Counted from the stretch's first letter, positions 34,785-44,902 are shown. The stretch: DNA of 64,000 bases from Legionella sp. (GCA_030680075.1 JAUXWR010000540.1:88358-152357); one strand, 5' to 3'. Notes: a model not told the origin generated them from the sequence alone. Made by a program: numbers and translations.

Positions 34785-36394
34785 ATAACGCGATAGCGCA
34801 CGATGTAGAAAGTCATGACGCACATGACGACCATGGCCCTGAGCAAGGTAAAGGTATTTTAGGTTTTATGAAGCGCTGGTTATTCACGACCAACCATAAA
34901 GATATTGGTACGCTGTATTTATGGCTCGCCATGTTTAGTTTTTTTGTGGCGGGTGGTATGGCTTTGCTAATCAGAGCGGAGCTTTTTCAACCAGGGCATC
35001 GTTTTATCGACCCCAATTTTTTTAATCAAATGACCACGATGCATGGTCTAATCATGCTTTTTGGGGTGGTAATGCCCGCCTTTACCGGTATGGCAAACTG
35101 GCAAATCCCAATGATGATTGGGGCGCCTGATATGGCATTGCCGCGATTAAATAACTGGAGCTTCTGGCTGTTACCGTTTGCGTTTGTGCTGTTAGGCTCA
35201 ACGATGTTTCACAGCGGTGGCGGGCCTAACTTTGGCTGGACTATGTATGCACCTTTGTCTACCAAATTTGCGCCTCCCAGCACTGATTTTATGATTTTTT
35301 CAGTTCATATGATGGGTCTTTCTTCAATCATGGGGTCCATCAATATCATTGCAACCATTCTAAACATGCGCGCACCTGGCATGACATTAATGAAAATGCC
35401 CATGTTTGTTTGGACGTGGCTAATTACAGCCTTCTTGTTGATAGCGATTATGCCCGTACTAGCTGGTGCTGTTACCATGATGTTGGCAGATAGACATTTT
35501 GGGACGAGCTTTTTTGAAGCGGCAGGTGGTGGTGATCCTGTGTTGTTTCAACACATTTTCTGGTTCTTTGGGCATCCTGAAGTATACGTTTTGGTATTGC
35601 CAGCGTTTGGGGTGATATCTGAAATTATTCCCACATTTAGTCGAAAGCCTTTGTTTGGTTATCACTTTATGGTTTATGCAACGGTGAGCATTGCCTTATT
35701 GTCGTTTATCGTTTGGGTGCATCATATGTTCACCACAGGGGTTCCCTTAGGCGCTGAGTTGTTTTTCATGTATACAACAATGCTTATTTCTGTGCCCACC
35801 GGGATTAAAGTTTTTAACTGGGTAAGTACCATGTTTAAAGGGGCAATGACGTTTGAAACGCCGATGCTCTTTGCTGTGGCCTTTGTGTTTTTATTTACTA
35901 TTGGTGGCTTTACGGGTCTGATGCTTGCATTAGTTCCGGCAGACTTTCAGTATCAGGATACTTATTTCGTCGTTGGTCATTTCCATTATGTGCTGGTGCC
36001 TGGGGTGATTTTTGCCCTTTTTGCGGCAACTTATTATTGGATTCCGAAGTGGACTGGCCATATGTACAATGAATGTATGGGTAAATGGCATTTCTGGCTG
36101 TCAGTTATTTCAGTGAATATCGCCTTTTTCCCGATGCACTTTCTGGGTCTTGCCGGAATGCCTCGTCGAATCCCGGACTATGCGTTACAGTTCGCCAATT
36201 TTAATATGATCTCGACAATCGGTGCGTTTATTTTTGGTTTCTCCCAATTGTTATTTTTATATAATGTAATTGCCACGGTTCGCGGCGGCAAAAAAGTCGA
36301 TGGCCAAGTGTGGGAAGCGGCTCACGGGTTAGAATGGACCCTATCGTCGCCACCGCCTTATCATAGTTTTATTACACCACCTCATATTCATTAA
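34781..36394 (+). CDS. coxA: Cytochrome c oxidase subunit I
   Basis: This 537-residue, 12-helix haem-copper oxidase core has TTMHGLIMLFGVVMPAFTGM (haem a His), FWFFGHPEVYVLVLPAFGV (CuB His and cross-linked Tyr, A1-type K-channel), VWVHHMFTTG (CuB His pair) and VGHFHYVLVPG (haem His pair). It has a His/Asp-rich N-terminus (HDVESHDAHDDHG). It reduces oxygen and pumps protons. It is translationally coupled to coxB. Confidence 0.97.
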   Translation: MNNAIAHDVESHDAHDDHGPEQGKGILGFMKRWLFTTNHKDIGTLYLWLAMFSFFVAGGMALLIRAELFQPGHRFIDPNFFNQMTTMHGLIMLFGVVMPAFTGMANWQIPMMIGAPDMALPRLNNWSFWLLPFAFVLLGSTMFHSGGGPNFGWTMYAPLSTKFAPPSTDFMIFSVHMMGLSSIMGSINIIATILNMRAPGMTLMKMPMFVWTWLITAFLLIAIMPVLAGAVTMMLADRHFGTSFFEAAGGGDPVLFQHIFWFFGHPEVYVLVLPAFGVISEIIPTFSRKPLFGYHFMVYATVSIALLSFIVWVHHMFTTGVPLGAELFFMYTTMLISVPTGIKVFNWVSTMFKGAMTFETPMLFAVAFVFLFTIGGFTGLMLALVPADFQYQDTYFVVGHFHYVLVPGVIFALFAATYYWIPKWTGHMYNECMGKWHFWLSVISVNIAFFPMHFLGLAGMPRRIPDYALQFANFNMISTIGAFIFGFSQLLFLYNVIATVRGGKKVDGQVWEAAHGLEWTLSSPPPYHSFITPPHIH

Positions 36395-36416
36395 ATTCCG
36401 GCCGTGGGGAGTTAAG

Positions 36417-36439
36417 CCCAGCGTGGTTTACGCACTGGG
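36417..36439 (+). other. Hairpin between coxA and cox11
   Basis: CCCAGCGT (36417-36424), loop GGTTT, then ACGC and TGGG (36430-36439) pair over eight bases with a two-base bulge. No T-run follows. With the hairpin before coxB it brackets coxB-coxA, so differential mRNA stability is a possibility. Confidence 0.5.
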
Positions 36440-36500
36440 TTGACCTCTTGCACCGGGAAGTTTGAGTTGTAGTTGTAATGTATTTTGGAGGAAAAGTGGT

Positions 36501-37037
36501 GTGGTAAAGAATCATGTGAAACTGGTAACAGGCTTATTTCTTGTTGTAATCGGGATGTTTGCTTTCGGGTTTGCGTTGGTTCCTATTTATAATAGTCTGT
36601 GTCAAACCTTAGGTCTTAATGGTAAAACCAATAAGCAGGCCGTAGTGTATGACGAAAAAAAAGCTGTTGTTCAACACGATCGAGAAATTCAGGTTGAATT
36701 TGTTGCCACTAAAAATAGCAGTCTTCTTTGGGCTTTTTACCCCAAAGTAACCAAGCTAAAGGTTCATCCGGGTAAAATTGCCAAACTTGCTTTTTACGCA
36801 GAGAATCAAAGCGATAATCGCATGACGGTACAGGCTATACCGAGTGTCACACCTGCGATTGCTGCTAAATATTTAAAGAAAACTGAATGCTTTTGTTTTA
36901 CCCAACAAACGCTGAATGGGCATGAAGCGATGAATATGCCATTATTGTTTCATTTGGATACTGACTTGCCGGAAAATGTTAAGACCATTACTTTGTCTTA
37001 CACGTTATTTGATGTTACCGGTCGAGTAACTAATTAA
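36501..37037 (+). CDS. cox11: Cytochrome c oxidase assembly protein Cox11 (CtaG)
   Basis: This 178-residue protein has one N-terminal membrane helix (VTGLFLVVIGMFAFGFALVP), the family motif VPIYNSLCQTLGLNGKT and the copper-binding CFCF in TECFCFTQQTL. Cox11 delivers copper to the CuB site of subunit I. The start is a GTG at 36501 with GGAGGA eight bases before it; the frame continues to 36462, but those residues are not conserved. It sits between coxA and coxC as in many proteobacteria. Confidence 0.92.
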   Translation: MVKNHVKLVTGLFLVVIGMFAFGFALVPIYNSLCQTLGLNGKTNKQAVVYDEKKAVVQHDREIQVEFVATKNSSLLWAFYPKVTKLKVHPGKIAKLAFYAENQSDNRMTVQAIPSVTPAIAAKYLKKTECFCFTQQTLNGHEAMNMPLLFHLDTDLPENVKTITLSYTLFDVTGRVTN

Positions 37038-37061
37038 ACTGATACAGGAGACATACTGATT

Positions 37062-37931
37062 ATGGGAGCGCATGGCACCTATTACATCCCCAAGCCAAGT
37101 CATTGGCCGCTGGTTGGCTCTATTGGACTTACTACGACCCTGGTTGGCGCAGCGAGTTGGTTACACAATGACTGGTATGGGCCTTATGTTTTTACCTTAG
37201 GTCTTTGTATCCTGATTGGTATGATGTTTGGCTGGTTTGGTCAAGTTATTTATGAGAACCAAAAGGGTTTATATGATTTACAGGTAGACCGTTCCTTTCG
37301 CTGGGCAATGTGTTGGTTTATTTTTTCAGAAGTGTGTTTCTTCGGTGCTTTTTTTGGAGCGCTATTTTTTACACGTTACTGGTCGGTGCCGATAATGGGA
37401 GGGGAATATCACCCGATGACCCATTTCACCCTATGGAATGACTTTAAAGCGACCTGGCCATTGCTGAATAACCCGGATAATCAGATTTTTGTTGGTGCAA
37501 CAGAAGCCATGGGTGCATGGGGGCTTGCTGCTATAAATACGGTTATATTATTAACATCTGGCGCTACTATTACATGGGCGCACTGGGCGTTAAAACTTAA
37601 TAAACGCAAGCAGCTTCTTGTGAGCATGGCGCTGACAATTGCTTTGGGTATTTTGTTCTTGACGTTACAGGCTTATGAGTATCATGAAGCATATACAGAG
37701 ATGAATTTAACGCTTGATGCTGGTATTTATGGTACAACCTTTTTCATGTTGACCGGCTTTCACGGCTTGCACGTTACAATTGGTACCATCATGCTGATAG
37801 TGATTCTGATTCGCTGCGCACGCGGTCATTTTACACCAGAACGCCATTTCGCATTCGAAGCAGTCGCCTGGTACTGGCACTTTGTTGACGTAGTCTGGCT
37901 ATTCTTGTTTATTTTCGTATACTGGTTATAA
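37062..37931 (+). CDS. coxC: Cytochrome c oxidase subunit III
   Basis: This 289-residue, seven-helix protein has YYIPKPSHWPLVGSIGLTTT at the start, WFIFSEVCFFGAFFGALFFT, FFMLTGFHGLHVTIGTIML and the closing WYWHFVDVVWLFLFIFVYWL. It stabilises the subunit I proton-pumping core. CAGGAGAC precedes the ATG. It is the last oxidase gene here: no SURF1, cox15 or ctaB gene follows, and a REP pair lies between it and parB. Confidence 0.96.
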   Translation: MGAHGTYYIPKPSHWPLVGSIGLTTTLVGAASWLHNDWYGPYVFTLGLCILIGMMFGWFGQVIYENQKGLYDLQVDRSFRWAMCWFIFSEVCFFGAFFGALFFTRYWSVPIMGGEYHPMTHFTLWNDFKATWPLLNNPDNQIFVGATEAMGAWGLAAINTVILLTSGATITWAHWALKLNKRKQLLVSMALTIALGILFLTLQAYEYHEAYTEMNLTLDAGIYGTTFFMLTGFHGLHVTIGTIMLIVILIRCARGHFTPERHFAFEAVAWYWHFVDVVWLFLFIFVYWL

Positions 37932-37955
37932 ACTTTATCCCGCGCTCGGTAAATC

Positions 37956-38078
37956 AACCGAGCCACGACCGTCAGGGAGTGTTGCAGGAGCTAGCTGTTT
38001 AAAAGAGCCTTGTGTATTTCCCAACATCTACCGCTCAATCATGCTCCGTGAACGCTTCCTGACGGTCGCGGCTCGGTT
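37956..38078. repeat. Inverted pair of REP-like repeats
   Basis: AACCGAGCCACGACCGTCAG (37956-37975, then GGAGT) and its reverse form CGCTTCCTGACGGTCGCGGC with TCGGTT (38053-38078) face each other around 70 bases. A further GGCTCGGTT follows. The pair can fold into a long stem between the convergent coxC and parB genes and is related to the single copy at 27359. It may act as a bidirectional terminator. Confidence 0.72.
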
Positions 38079-38097
38079 AGCGGCTCGGTTAGTGACG

Positions 38098-38970
38098 TTA
38101 ACCGATAATTTGCTGAATAACGGACTCTAGCGAATGAATCGAATCATAATGAATAACTAATGAACCTTTACCCGATTTTCCAGGCTTGATTTTGACTTTG
38201 GTGTTTAATAACTGTCCGAGCGTTTGAACATGTTTCTCTACAGAAGCAAAATGAGGGTGAATTTCGTTTGTGTCCAGTTCGGGCAGTTTTTCATTTTTAA
38301 CGCGATTAACCAGTTTTTCAGTTTCGCGTACGGATAAATTTTTTGCGACAACCAGTTTTGCCACCATAATTTGCTTGTCTTTATCAAGAACAAGTAAAGC
38401 ACGTGCATGCCCCATGTCTAAATCGCCATGTTCCAGCAGGCGCATAACCTCACCCGATAAAGATAACAGGCGTAAAAAATTACTCACGGCAGTTCGTGAT
38501 TTAGATAATAAATCCGCTATTTGCTGATGAGTTAAGGCAAACTCTTTGATTAAGCGCTCCATGGCACGTGCTTGATCAATAGGATTTAAATCCTCGCGCT
38601 GCAAATTCTCTACCAAAGCGATAGCCATAGCTGTTTCATCGTCAACCTGGCGCAGAATAACCGGAACGTCGGTTAATCCTGCTATTTGACAGGCTCGCCA
38701 TCTGCGCTCACCGGCAATTATTTCATGCCGGCCATTTTCAAGTGCACGCGCTACAATTGGTTGTAACAAACCTTGCTGCTTAATTGAATTAGCCAATTCT
38801 TGTAATGGCGCATCATCAATCACCGTTCGCGGCTGATATTTTCCAGGCTGTAATGTGTCAAGTTTAAGCTTTGTGACTTCTGGCGACTCTGGAGCAGGCG
38901 CATCAACAGCATAGGTGCTACCCAGCAAAGCTGACAAATTTCGCCCTAAACCGCCGCGTTTTCCAGACAT
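38098..38970 (-). CDS. parB: Chromosome partitioning protein ParB
   Basis: This 290-residue ParB starts MSGKRGGLGRNLSALLGS. Its CTP-binding N-terminal domain has LDTLQPGKYQPR and the GERRWRA motif, the ENLQREDLN motif follows, then a HTH (LTHQQIADLLSKSRTAVSNF) for parS binding and a C-terminal dimerisation part. It slides as a clamp on DNA to segregate the origin region. It lies 11 bases after parA. No perfect parS site was found in the window. Confidence 0.96.
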   Translation of the reverse strand: MSGKRGGLGRNLSALLGSTYAVDAPAPESPEVTKLKLDTLQPGKYQPRTVIDDAPLQELANSIKQQGLLQPIVARALENGRHEIIAGERRWRACQIAGLTDVPVILRQVDDETAMAIALVENLQREDLNPIDQARAMERLIKEFALTHQQIADLLSKSRTAVSNFLRLLSLSGEVMRLLEHGDLDMGHARALLVLDKDKQIMVAKLVVAKNLSVRETEKLVNRVKNEKLPELDTNEIHPHFASVEKHVQTLGQLLNTKVKIKPGKSGKGSLVIHYDSIHSLESVIQQIIG

Positions 38971-38981
38971 AAAATCCCCTA

Positions 38982-39752
38982 TTAACCGTTGACGGTTTGT
39001 TTACTTAATACTTCTGATGCAAGAACCATATAGGCAGCGGCACCAGGTGACGTTTTGTCATATTGCAAAGACGGCATGCCATGACTTGGTGCTTCAGCGA
39101 GGCGCACATTACGTGGCACAACCGTTCGATAAACTTTGCTATTAAAATGCTGTAATAATTGTTTGGATACATCCGAACATAAGCGATTACGTGCATCGTA
39201 CATAGTGCGTAACACGCCCTCAATTTGCAAACGTGGATTGACGGAAGCTTGCACTTGTTCGATGGTAGATAAGAGCGCGGCTAATCCTTCCAGGGCGTAA
39301 TATTCGCATTGCATGGGAATTAAGACGGAATCCGCGGCCACCAGTGCATTAATCGTCAAGGTATTCAATGCGGGAGGACAATCAATGAGAATAAAATCAT
39401 AAGAGCTCTGAATCGATTGTAATGCTTTGAACAAAAAAGTCTCACGATGGTTTCTATCCATTAAACTCACTTCGGCAACCGTCAAATCACCATTAGCCGG
39501 GATCAAATCATAGCCGTAGGCAGTGGTTAAGCAGACTTGCTCCGCCAGGCAATCTCGAAGGATTACTTCATTACAGGTATGGACTAATGAATTTTTATCG
39601 ACACCAGAGCCCATCGTTGCGTTACCCTGAGGGTCGAGGTCAACCAACAACACCTGCTGACGCTGAGCCGCAAGAGAGGCTGCGAGATTAATAGCGGTTG
39701 TGGTTTTACCCACGCCCCCTTTTTGGTTGGCAACTGCGATGACCTTCGCCAT
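38982..39752 (-). CDS. parA: Chromosome partitioning ATPase ParA (Soj)
   Basis: This 256-residue ParA ATPase has a deviant Walker A in ANQKGGVGKTTTAINLAASL, VLLVDLDPQGNATMGSGVD, and FILIDCPPALNTLTINALVA as Walker B. It lacks the N-terminal HTH of plasmid ParA types, so it is the chromosomal Soj kind. It works with ParB in the cytoplasm on nucleoid DNA. It follows rsmG in the conserved origin-proximal cluster. Confidence 0.96.
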   Translation of the reverse strand: MAKVIAVANQKGGVGKTTTAINLAASLAAQRQQVLLVDLDPQGNATMGSGVDKNSLVHTCNEVILRDCLAEQVCLTTAYGYDLIPANGDLTVAEVSLMDRNHRETFLFKALQSIQSSYDFILIDCPPALNTLTINALVAADSVLIPMQCEYYALEGLAALLSTIEQVQASVNPRLQIEGVLRTMYDARNRLCSDVSKQLLQHFNSKVYRTVVPRNVRLAEAPSHGMPSLQYDKTSPGAAAYMVLASEVLSKQTVNG

Positions 39753-39776
39753 GTTTGATTCCTCGGCTATATTAAC

Positions 39777-40394
39777 CTAAATATTATCAATTAATACACA
39801 ACAACGCTCACCATCCAACCCTGGTACCGAGTAGGTTTTAATCTGATAATCGTGTTGAATTGCGGCAAGCTCGGCTTCTGGAAAACGTCCCTTCATCGCT
39901 AACCATTTTCCAGGTACGGCAATGAGGTGTTTCGTCCAGCATATCATTTGTGCCAAATCACTAAAAGCCCGACTGGTAACTGTATCAAAAGCATCGGTCG
40001 GGTGATAGTTCTCCACACGATTTTGTATTATTTCGATGTTATCAAGTTTAAGAACGCGCTTCGCCTCTTGCATAAACCGCGTTTTTTTACCATTACTGTC
40101 AAGCAATGTCACGCGTAGTTCAGGATTGGCGATGGCGAGAGGAATACCCGGCAAGCCGGCACCTGCTCCCACGTCTAATAATCGCGTTCCAAAAATCCAG
40201 GGTGAAATAGCCAGGCTGTCTAATAGATGGCGCGTTATCATGGATTCGAGGTCTTTCACGCCTGTTAAATTGTAGGCACGGTTCCATTTATCCAACAAAA
40301 AAAGATAATCCATGAGCGGTTCAGCCGCTGTCTCAATAGCTAAAATTGCCAAGCCATGCTCAAGAGCCTGTATGCCGGTTAATGAACTACTCAT
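39777..40394 (-). CDS. rsmG: 16S rRNA (guanine527-N7) methyltransferase RsmG
   Basis: This 205-residue SAM methyltransferase has [20 protein letters not shown] and [20 protein letters not shown] as the SAM site, then [19 protein letters not shown]. It methylates G527 of 16S rRNA. Its start overlaps the mnmG stop (ATGA), the classical gidA-gidB pair. Confidence 0.95.
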   Translation of the reverse strand: MSSSLTGIQALEHGLAILAIETAAEPLMDYLFLLDKWNRAYNLTGVKDLESMITRHLLDSLAISPWIFGTRLLDVGAGAGLPGIPLAIANPELRVTLLDSNGKKTRFMQEAKRVLKLDNIEIIQNRVENYHPTDAFDTVTSRAFSDLAQMICWTKHLIAVPGKWLAMKGRFPEAELAAIQHDYQIKTYSVPGLDGERCCVLIDNI

Positions 40395-42265
40395 GCCGAC
40401 ACACGATGTTTTTTAAGGTGCACCAAAAGGAGCGACAAGGCGGCTGGTGTCACCCCGGAGATACGACCGGCTTGCGCGATAGTGCCCGGTTTTATCTGGG
40501 TTAATTTTTGAATAACTTCACTCGAAAGGCCCGGTACTTGCCGATAATCAAGACTCTCTGGTAATTGGGTCGCTTCATGTTTTTGCAAGCGATTAATGTC
40601 CATTTGTTGACGCTCGATATAACCGGCATATTTACTTTGAATATCCAATTGCTCTGCGACGTCGTTTGCTAATTCAGGAAGATCCAGCGAAGGAATAGAT
40701 TGCAGGTGCTGATAGTTAATTTCCGGACGTTTCAATAAATCCCTGGCGCGGCAATCTTGCTGTAATGGTTTTTCAAGAATGCTACTTAGTGCTTCATTAT
40801 CATTAACCCGTGCCCAACTGGTGGCCAATTTCTCTGATGCCATTTTAATCGCGTCACGTTTGGTAGAAAATACTTGCCAGCGATTTTCGCTAACGAGTCC
40901 CAACTCATAGCCCTTGGTAGTTAAGCGAAGATCAGCGTTATCTTCGCGAAGAAGCAGGCGATATTCCGCACGTGAGGTAAACATTCGATAAGGCTCTTGC
41001 GTGCCACAGGTAATAAGATCATCAATGAGAACACCGATATAGGCCTCATCCCGGCGCGGACACCAAAGAGGCTTATCCTGCACCTGCAAAGCGGCATTCA
41101 TGCCGGCAATCAAGCCCTGTGCTGCCGCTTCTTCGTAGCCTGTAGTGCCATTAATCTGACCGGCAAAAAATAAATTACTAATCGGTTTGGTCTGTAAAAA
41201 CGTGGTAAGCCCGCGCGGGTCGAAATAATCATACTCAATGGCGTAGCCTGCGCGAGTAATGTGGGCATTTTCAAAGCCCTTTAATGTTCGTACAAATTGC
41301 ACTTGTACATCAAAAGGCAGGCTTGTAGATATCCCGTTAGGATAAATTTCGTCGGTGGTTAATCCTTCAGGCTCCACAAAAATCTGATGCGAAAGTTTAT
41401 CGGCAAAACGGACAACCTTATCTTCAATCGATGGGCAATAACGAGGGCCAACACCTTCAATGACACCGGCGTACATAGGTGATTGATGCAAATTAGCGCG
41501 AATGATGTCATGTGTTTGCTCAGTCGTGCTGGTAATGTAGCAAGGCACTTGCTGTGGGTGTTGCGCGGATGTACCCAGGTATGAAAAAACAGGAACCGGT
41601 GTGTCGCCGGGCTGAATGGTCATTTGCGAATAATCAAGCGAGCGACCATCAATGCGTGGAGGTGTGCCAGTTTTTAAACGACCCACGGGCAAGTTTAGCT
41701 CACGCAGGCGGGAGGCGAGTGCGATAGCTGGCGGGTCGCCTGCGCGCCCTCCGGCATATTGCCCCATTCCCACATGAATTTTACCCCCCAAAAAGGTGCC
41801 AACCGTCAGAACAATGGCGCGCGCTCGAAGTGTAATCCCCATTTGAGTAACAACGCCAGTAACACGGGTGCCTTCAACTAACAAATCATCCACGGCCTGT
41901 TGAAAGAGGGTAAGATTGGGTTGAGCCTGTAAACGCAAACGAATAGCCTGTCGATAAAGCACGCGATCAGCTTGTGCACGTGTTGCACGGACGGCCGGGC
42001 CTTTGGAGGCATTAAGCAGACGAAACTGGATGCCTGCGTCATCGGCGGCTAATGCCATGACACCATCAAGCGCGTCAATTTCTTTAACAAGGTGGCCTTT
42101 GCCTATTCCGCCTATAGCAGGATTGCAGGACATTTGCCCTAGTAAATCAAGGTTATGAGTGAGAAGAAGGGTTTGTGCCCCTAATCTTGCTGCAGCGAGA
42201 GCGGCTTCTGTGCCCGCGTGCCCGCCGCCAATAACGATGACGTCGTAGTGTTTTTCCAAATTCAT
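40391..42265 (-). CDS. mnmG: tRNA uridine 5-carboxymethylaminomethyl modification enzyme MnmG
   Basis: This 624-residue FAD protein has [19 protein letters not shown] at the N-terminus, [20 protein letters not shown], and the conserved C-terminal helical domain ([20 protein letters not shown]). With MnmE it modifies U34 of several tRNAs. The ATG at 42265 ([15 protein letters not shown]) is preferred over a TTG at 42277. It heads mnmG-rsmG-parA-parB, often located near the replication origin; no dnaA or clear oriC is visible here. Confidence 0.96.
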   Translation of the reverse strand: MNLEKHYDVIVIGGGHAGTEAALAAARLGAQTLLLTHNLDLLGQMSCNPAIGGIGKGHLVKEIDALDGVMALAADDAGIQFRLLNASKGPAVRATRAQADRVLYRQAIRLRLQAQPNLTLFQQAVDDLLVEGTRVTGVVTQMGITLRARAIVLTVGTFLGGKIHVGMGQYAGGRAGDPPAIALASRLRELNLPVGRLKTGTPPRIDGRSLDYSQMTIQPGDTPVPVFSYLGTSAQHPQQVPCYITSTTEQTHDIIRANLHQSPMYAGVIEGVGPRYCPSIEDKVVRFADKLSHQIFVEPEGLTTDEIYPNGISTSLPFDVQVQFVRTLKGFENAHITRAGYAIEYDYFDPRGLTTFLQTKPISNLFFAGQINGTTGYEEAAAQGLIAGMNAALQVQDKPLWCPRRDEAYIGVLIDDLITCGTQEPYRMFTSRAEYRLLLREDNADLRLTTKGYELGLVSENRWQVFSTKRDAIKMASEKLATSWARVNDNEALSSILEKPLQQDCRARDLLKRPEINYQHLQSIPSLDLPELANDVAEQLDIQSKYAGYIERQQMDINRLQKHEATQLPESLDYRQVPGLSSEVIQKLTQIKPGTIAQAGRISGVTPAALSLLLVHLKKHRVSA

Positions 42266-42421
42266 AAGTTCGCTCAAAGACAGTTTATGCCGCGCTTCAA
42301 ATTATAACGACAGTATAGAAAAATTTTGCGCAACAAAAGAAGATATTATACACGTTTTTTGCACTAGCGGGACAAAAACCTGAGCGACAGATTCTTTTAG
42401 CTGCTCTGCAAAAAATGCAAG

Positions 42422-44368
42422 TTAGAAACTATGCTCAGGCTCAAAATTCTCTGAATCATCACCCCTGCAGTCAGCAGGCAGGGGGGAGTAGTTATTTTGC
42501 GCAAAGAAACTATGGCCTTTCTTTTTATCAAAATGACTAAGTGCGGGCTCTCTTTTACTGTTAAAGGCTTCAAACTCAAGCTCCAGTTTATTATCGAAAC
42601 TTGGATGATCCCCCATTGCGGGTTTAAACTGGTTCAATAATATTTTGGACAGAATAGCCAGGGCGATAGCTGCCGCCACTACCGTTAAACCAATGCCTAA
42701 GGGCATAAAAACCAGCGCTGTAAAAATTATGGCCGGTGCGAGTGCATCAATCAAAACAGAGCGCACCAGTTTAATCGCATGAAAATGGACCATTTTCTGG
42801 TGATAATCTGATTGCGCCATTAATCCTTCCATCTGAAGATAGAGTTGTTTTTTAATATTCACATCGTCAGTTTTTTTAAATTGTACAAGTAATTCTTCGC
42901 ATTCTTCTCTGGCCTCTTTTGACGCTCGACGCGTGCTAGTTACATCAAGAGCACCAGTGACAGCGGCATTTACTACGGTAAGGACAAAACAAAGTGCCGC
43001 GCCTGCGAGCCCAATTATGGCTAATACGGCAGGAGCAATCAAAAATGGCGGGCAAAAAAAGCAGTACATTAAACAAAACGCCATTAAGAGACCGGCTGCA
43101 TAAGCGAGATCATTAAGCGTATTATAGCGTTTGAACTGCCATTCTGATTGCATTTTATTTTTAAGTTTTTTGTTATCAGCAAGCTTATGTTCCAGCTCAA
43201 GTATTTCTTGTTTGAGTTCATTTATTTGACCAGGTTTTGCAATGAGGGCTTGCAGGCCAGTTCCCGGTGCAAAACGATCTAGTTTGATTTTTGCGTGTTC
43301 AAGTTTTTCTTCCATGTCCGTCTGAATTTCTCCAAATTGCAGCATTTTGGCGGCATGCTTTGTGCTCTCTTCCCAAAAACGCCATATGGTCAGGGTTAAA
43401 TCCATAATTAATAAACCGGCTGTTAGGAAATTGCCAAAGTAGCCGAGCATGCCAGCACCGGTTAACCAGAAAAAACAGGCCATGTTTGCTGTTGCCCAGA
43501 TGGAGTCATTTAAGAGCGCAAATTTTCTTTTGTCCCATTGTGTTTTAAAGCGCTCCTGCCAGGGAATCTTGCTTTCTTCAATACTCATCCATGGACCTTT
43601 GATCGTGTGTTTAAGGAGGAGCATTAAATTAATACCGAACCTGGCATAATAAAGAACCCAGCTGATATAGCCTGTCAGAATGTTAGGCGCATTGACGGCG
43701 ATTTGTGCTTGTTGGGCATTAAAAAAATTAGCAGGCAACATCTCAAGAACGGATGAGAGCAAACCGCCACCCCATACCCAATAGAGTCGTACACCATTAA
43801 TATCGGTCATTATCTCTTTCGTGATAACCGTTTTGGCTTTTCCGAAAACCTCGGCTTTACTGTCAATAAATGCCATGATTTTTTGGACTACATAGGGCGC
43901 AATAATCGTTAATCCGCAAAATTTCAAGTATTTCTCTGAAGCGCTTGTTTCTGTGAGCAGCAGTTCTTCAGGTGTCGGTTTGGGAGTTGACAGGTCGAGT
44001 TGGTCAAGGAATTTACTGCATTTATTCATTGCCGCGGTATAATCGGCTAATGCTCGTCTTCGATGCTCAGCTTTATCCAGTTGATATTGAGCATAAAAAA
44101 GGTAATAAGTGAATTTTAACTGATTGGTATAATTAATTTTTTGGTCATCAGTTAAAAACGCAAAAATGGCCGGGTTCATTTGATCTAACTGATCACTATA
44201 ATAAGTTAGTAAAATGGGTAAAAAAGCCCGTAAATTATGAATGGCCTTAGTTGGCAGTTTATTTTCTTCATCACGAACGGCATATAGCAGACGAGCGTTA
44301 TCCATTCCTTGACGTCCGATCAAGTCACTGAACGTTAAATCAAATGGGATATTGCTGTCTTCTGCCAT
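42422..44368 (-). CDS. Large hypothetical membrane protein, candidate effector
   Basis: I do not recognise this 648-residue protein. The first 150 residues are helical and soluble. Hydrophobic segments follow around 150-290 (GLTIIAPYVVQKIMAFI; VLYYARFGINLMLLLKHTI; ANMACFFWLTGAGMLGYFGN). A coiled-coil stretch (DMEEKLEHAKIKLDRF; INELKQEILELEHKLADNKK) leads to two hydrophobic blocks and a polar tail ending SENFEPEHSF. No transporter motif was found. Many Legionella effectors combine membrane hairpins and coiled coils, so a host-membrane protein is plausible but unproven. It lies upstream of mnmG on the same strand. Confidence 0.7.
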   Translation of the reverse strand: MAEDSNIPFDLTFSDLIGRQGMDNARLLYAVRDEENKLPTKAIHNLRAFLPILLTYYSDQLDQMNPAIFAFLTDDQKINYTNQLKFTYYLFYAQYQLDKAEHRRRALADYTAAMNKCSKFLDQLDLSTPKPTPEELLLTETSASEKYLKFCGLTIIAPYVVQKIMAFIDSKAEVFGKAKTVITKEIMTDINGVRLYWVWGGGLLSSVLEMLPANFFNAQQAQIAVNAPNILTGYISWVLYYARFGINLMLLLKHTIKGPWMSIEESKIPWQERFKTQWDKRKFALLNDSIWATANMACFFWLTGAGMLGYFGNFLTAGLLIMDLTLTIWRFWEESTKHAAKMLQFGEIQTDMEEKLEHAKIKLDRFAPGTGLQALIAKPGQINELKQEILELEHKLADNKKLKNKMQSEWQFKRYNTLNDLAYAAGLLMAFCLMYCFFCPPFLIAPAVLAIIGLAGAALCFVLTVVNAAVTGALDVTSTRRASKEAREECEELLVQFKKTDDVNIKKQLYLQMEGLMAQSDYHQKMVHFHAIKLVRSVLIDALAPAIIFTALVFMPLGIGLTVVAAAIALAILSKILLNQFKPAMGDHPSFDNKLELEFEAFNSKREPALSHFDKKKGHSFFAQNNYSPLPADCRGDDSENFEPEHSF

Positions 44369-44902
44369 CTCATCACCTCATGATTTTGGGTTGGTGATTT
44401 AAATTAAACTTCATTAAAAGCAAGCTGTTCTTTTTTATAACATAGCATGTATTTAAAGAACAAGCCGTTTTTTCGCTGCTTTACAGTATTGAAAGACAAT
44501 TTTACTCAAATTAATCGAGAGTAATGCTAAAAAAGTGCGCATATAGTCATTGTAGACATGAAAAGTGTTTCTTTCGAATTTGAGAGTGTAATTAGGAAAT
44601 TGTGTAAGTAAGGTGGGCACGTCGCTCTCGCTTCTTTGCCCACCCTACACACTCCCCTGCTTCTCACCAAGGCGTAGGGTGGGCAAAGAAGCGAAGAGCG
44701 ACGTGCCCCACCAGGGATCAGACGTGAAACGGAGTCTGTAGGGTGGACAAAGGAGCAAAAGCGACGTGCCCACCAGGGATCAGACGCGGAACGGAGTCTG
44801 TAGGGGGACAAAGGAGCAAAAGCGACGTGCCCACCAGGGATCAGACGTGAAACGGAGTCTGTAGGGTGGGCAAAGAAGCGAGAGCGACGTGCCCACCAGG
44901 GA
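44369..44902. other. Non-coding interval with tandem repeats
   Basis: This is a 534-base interval: about 240 AT-rich bases that include the promoter side of the large membrane-protein gene, then the repeat array detailed separately (44611-44922). A 136-codon open frame across the array (44527-44937, minus) is repeat-derived and is not counted as a gene. Confidence 0.75.

Noticed and set aside
42346..42354. DnaA-box-like TTATACACG upstream of mnmG
   Set aside because: A single 8/9 match without a cluster of boxes, an AT-rich unwinding element, dnaA or dnaN; not enough to call an origin.
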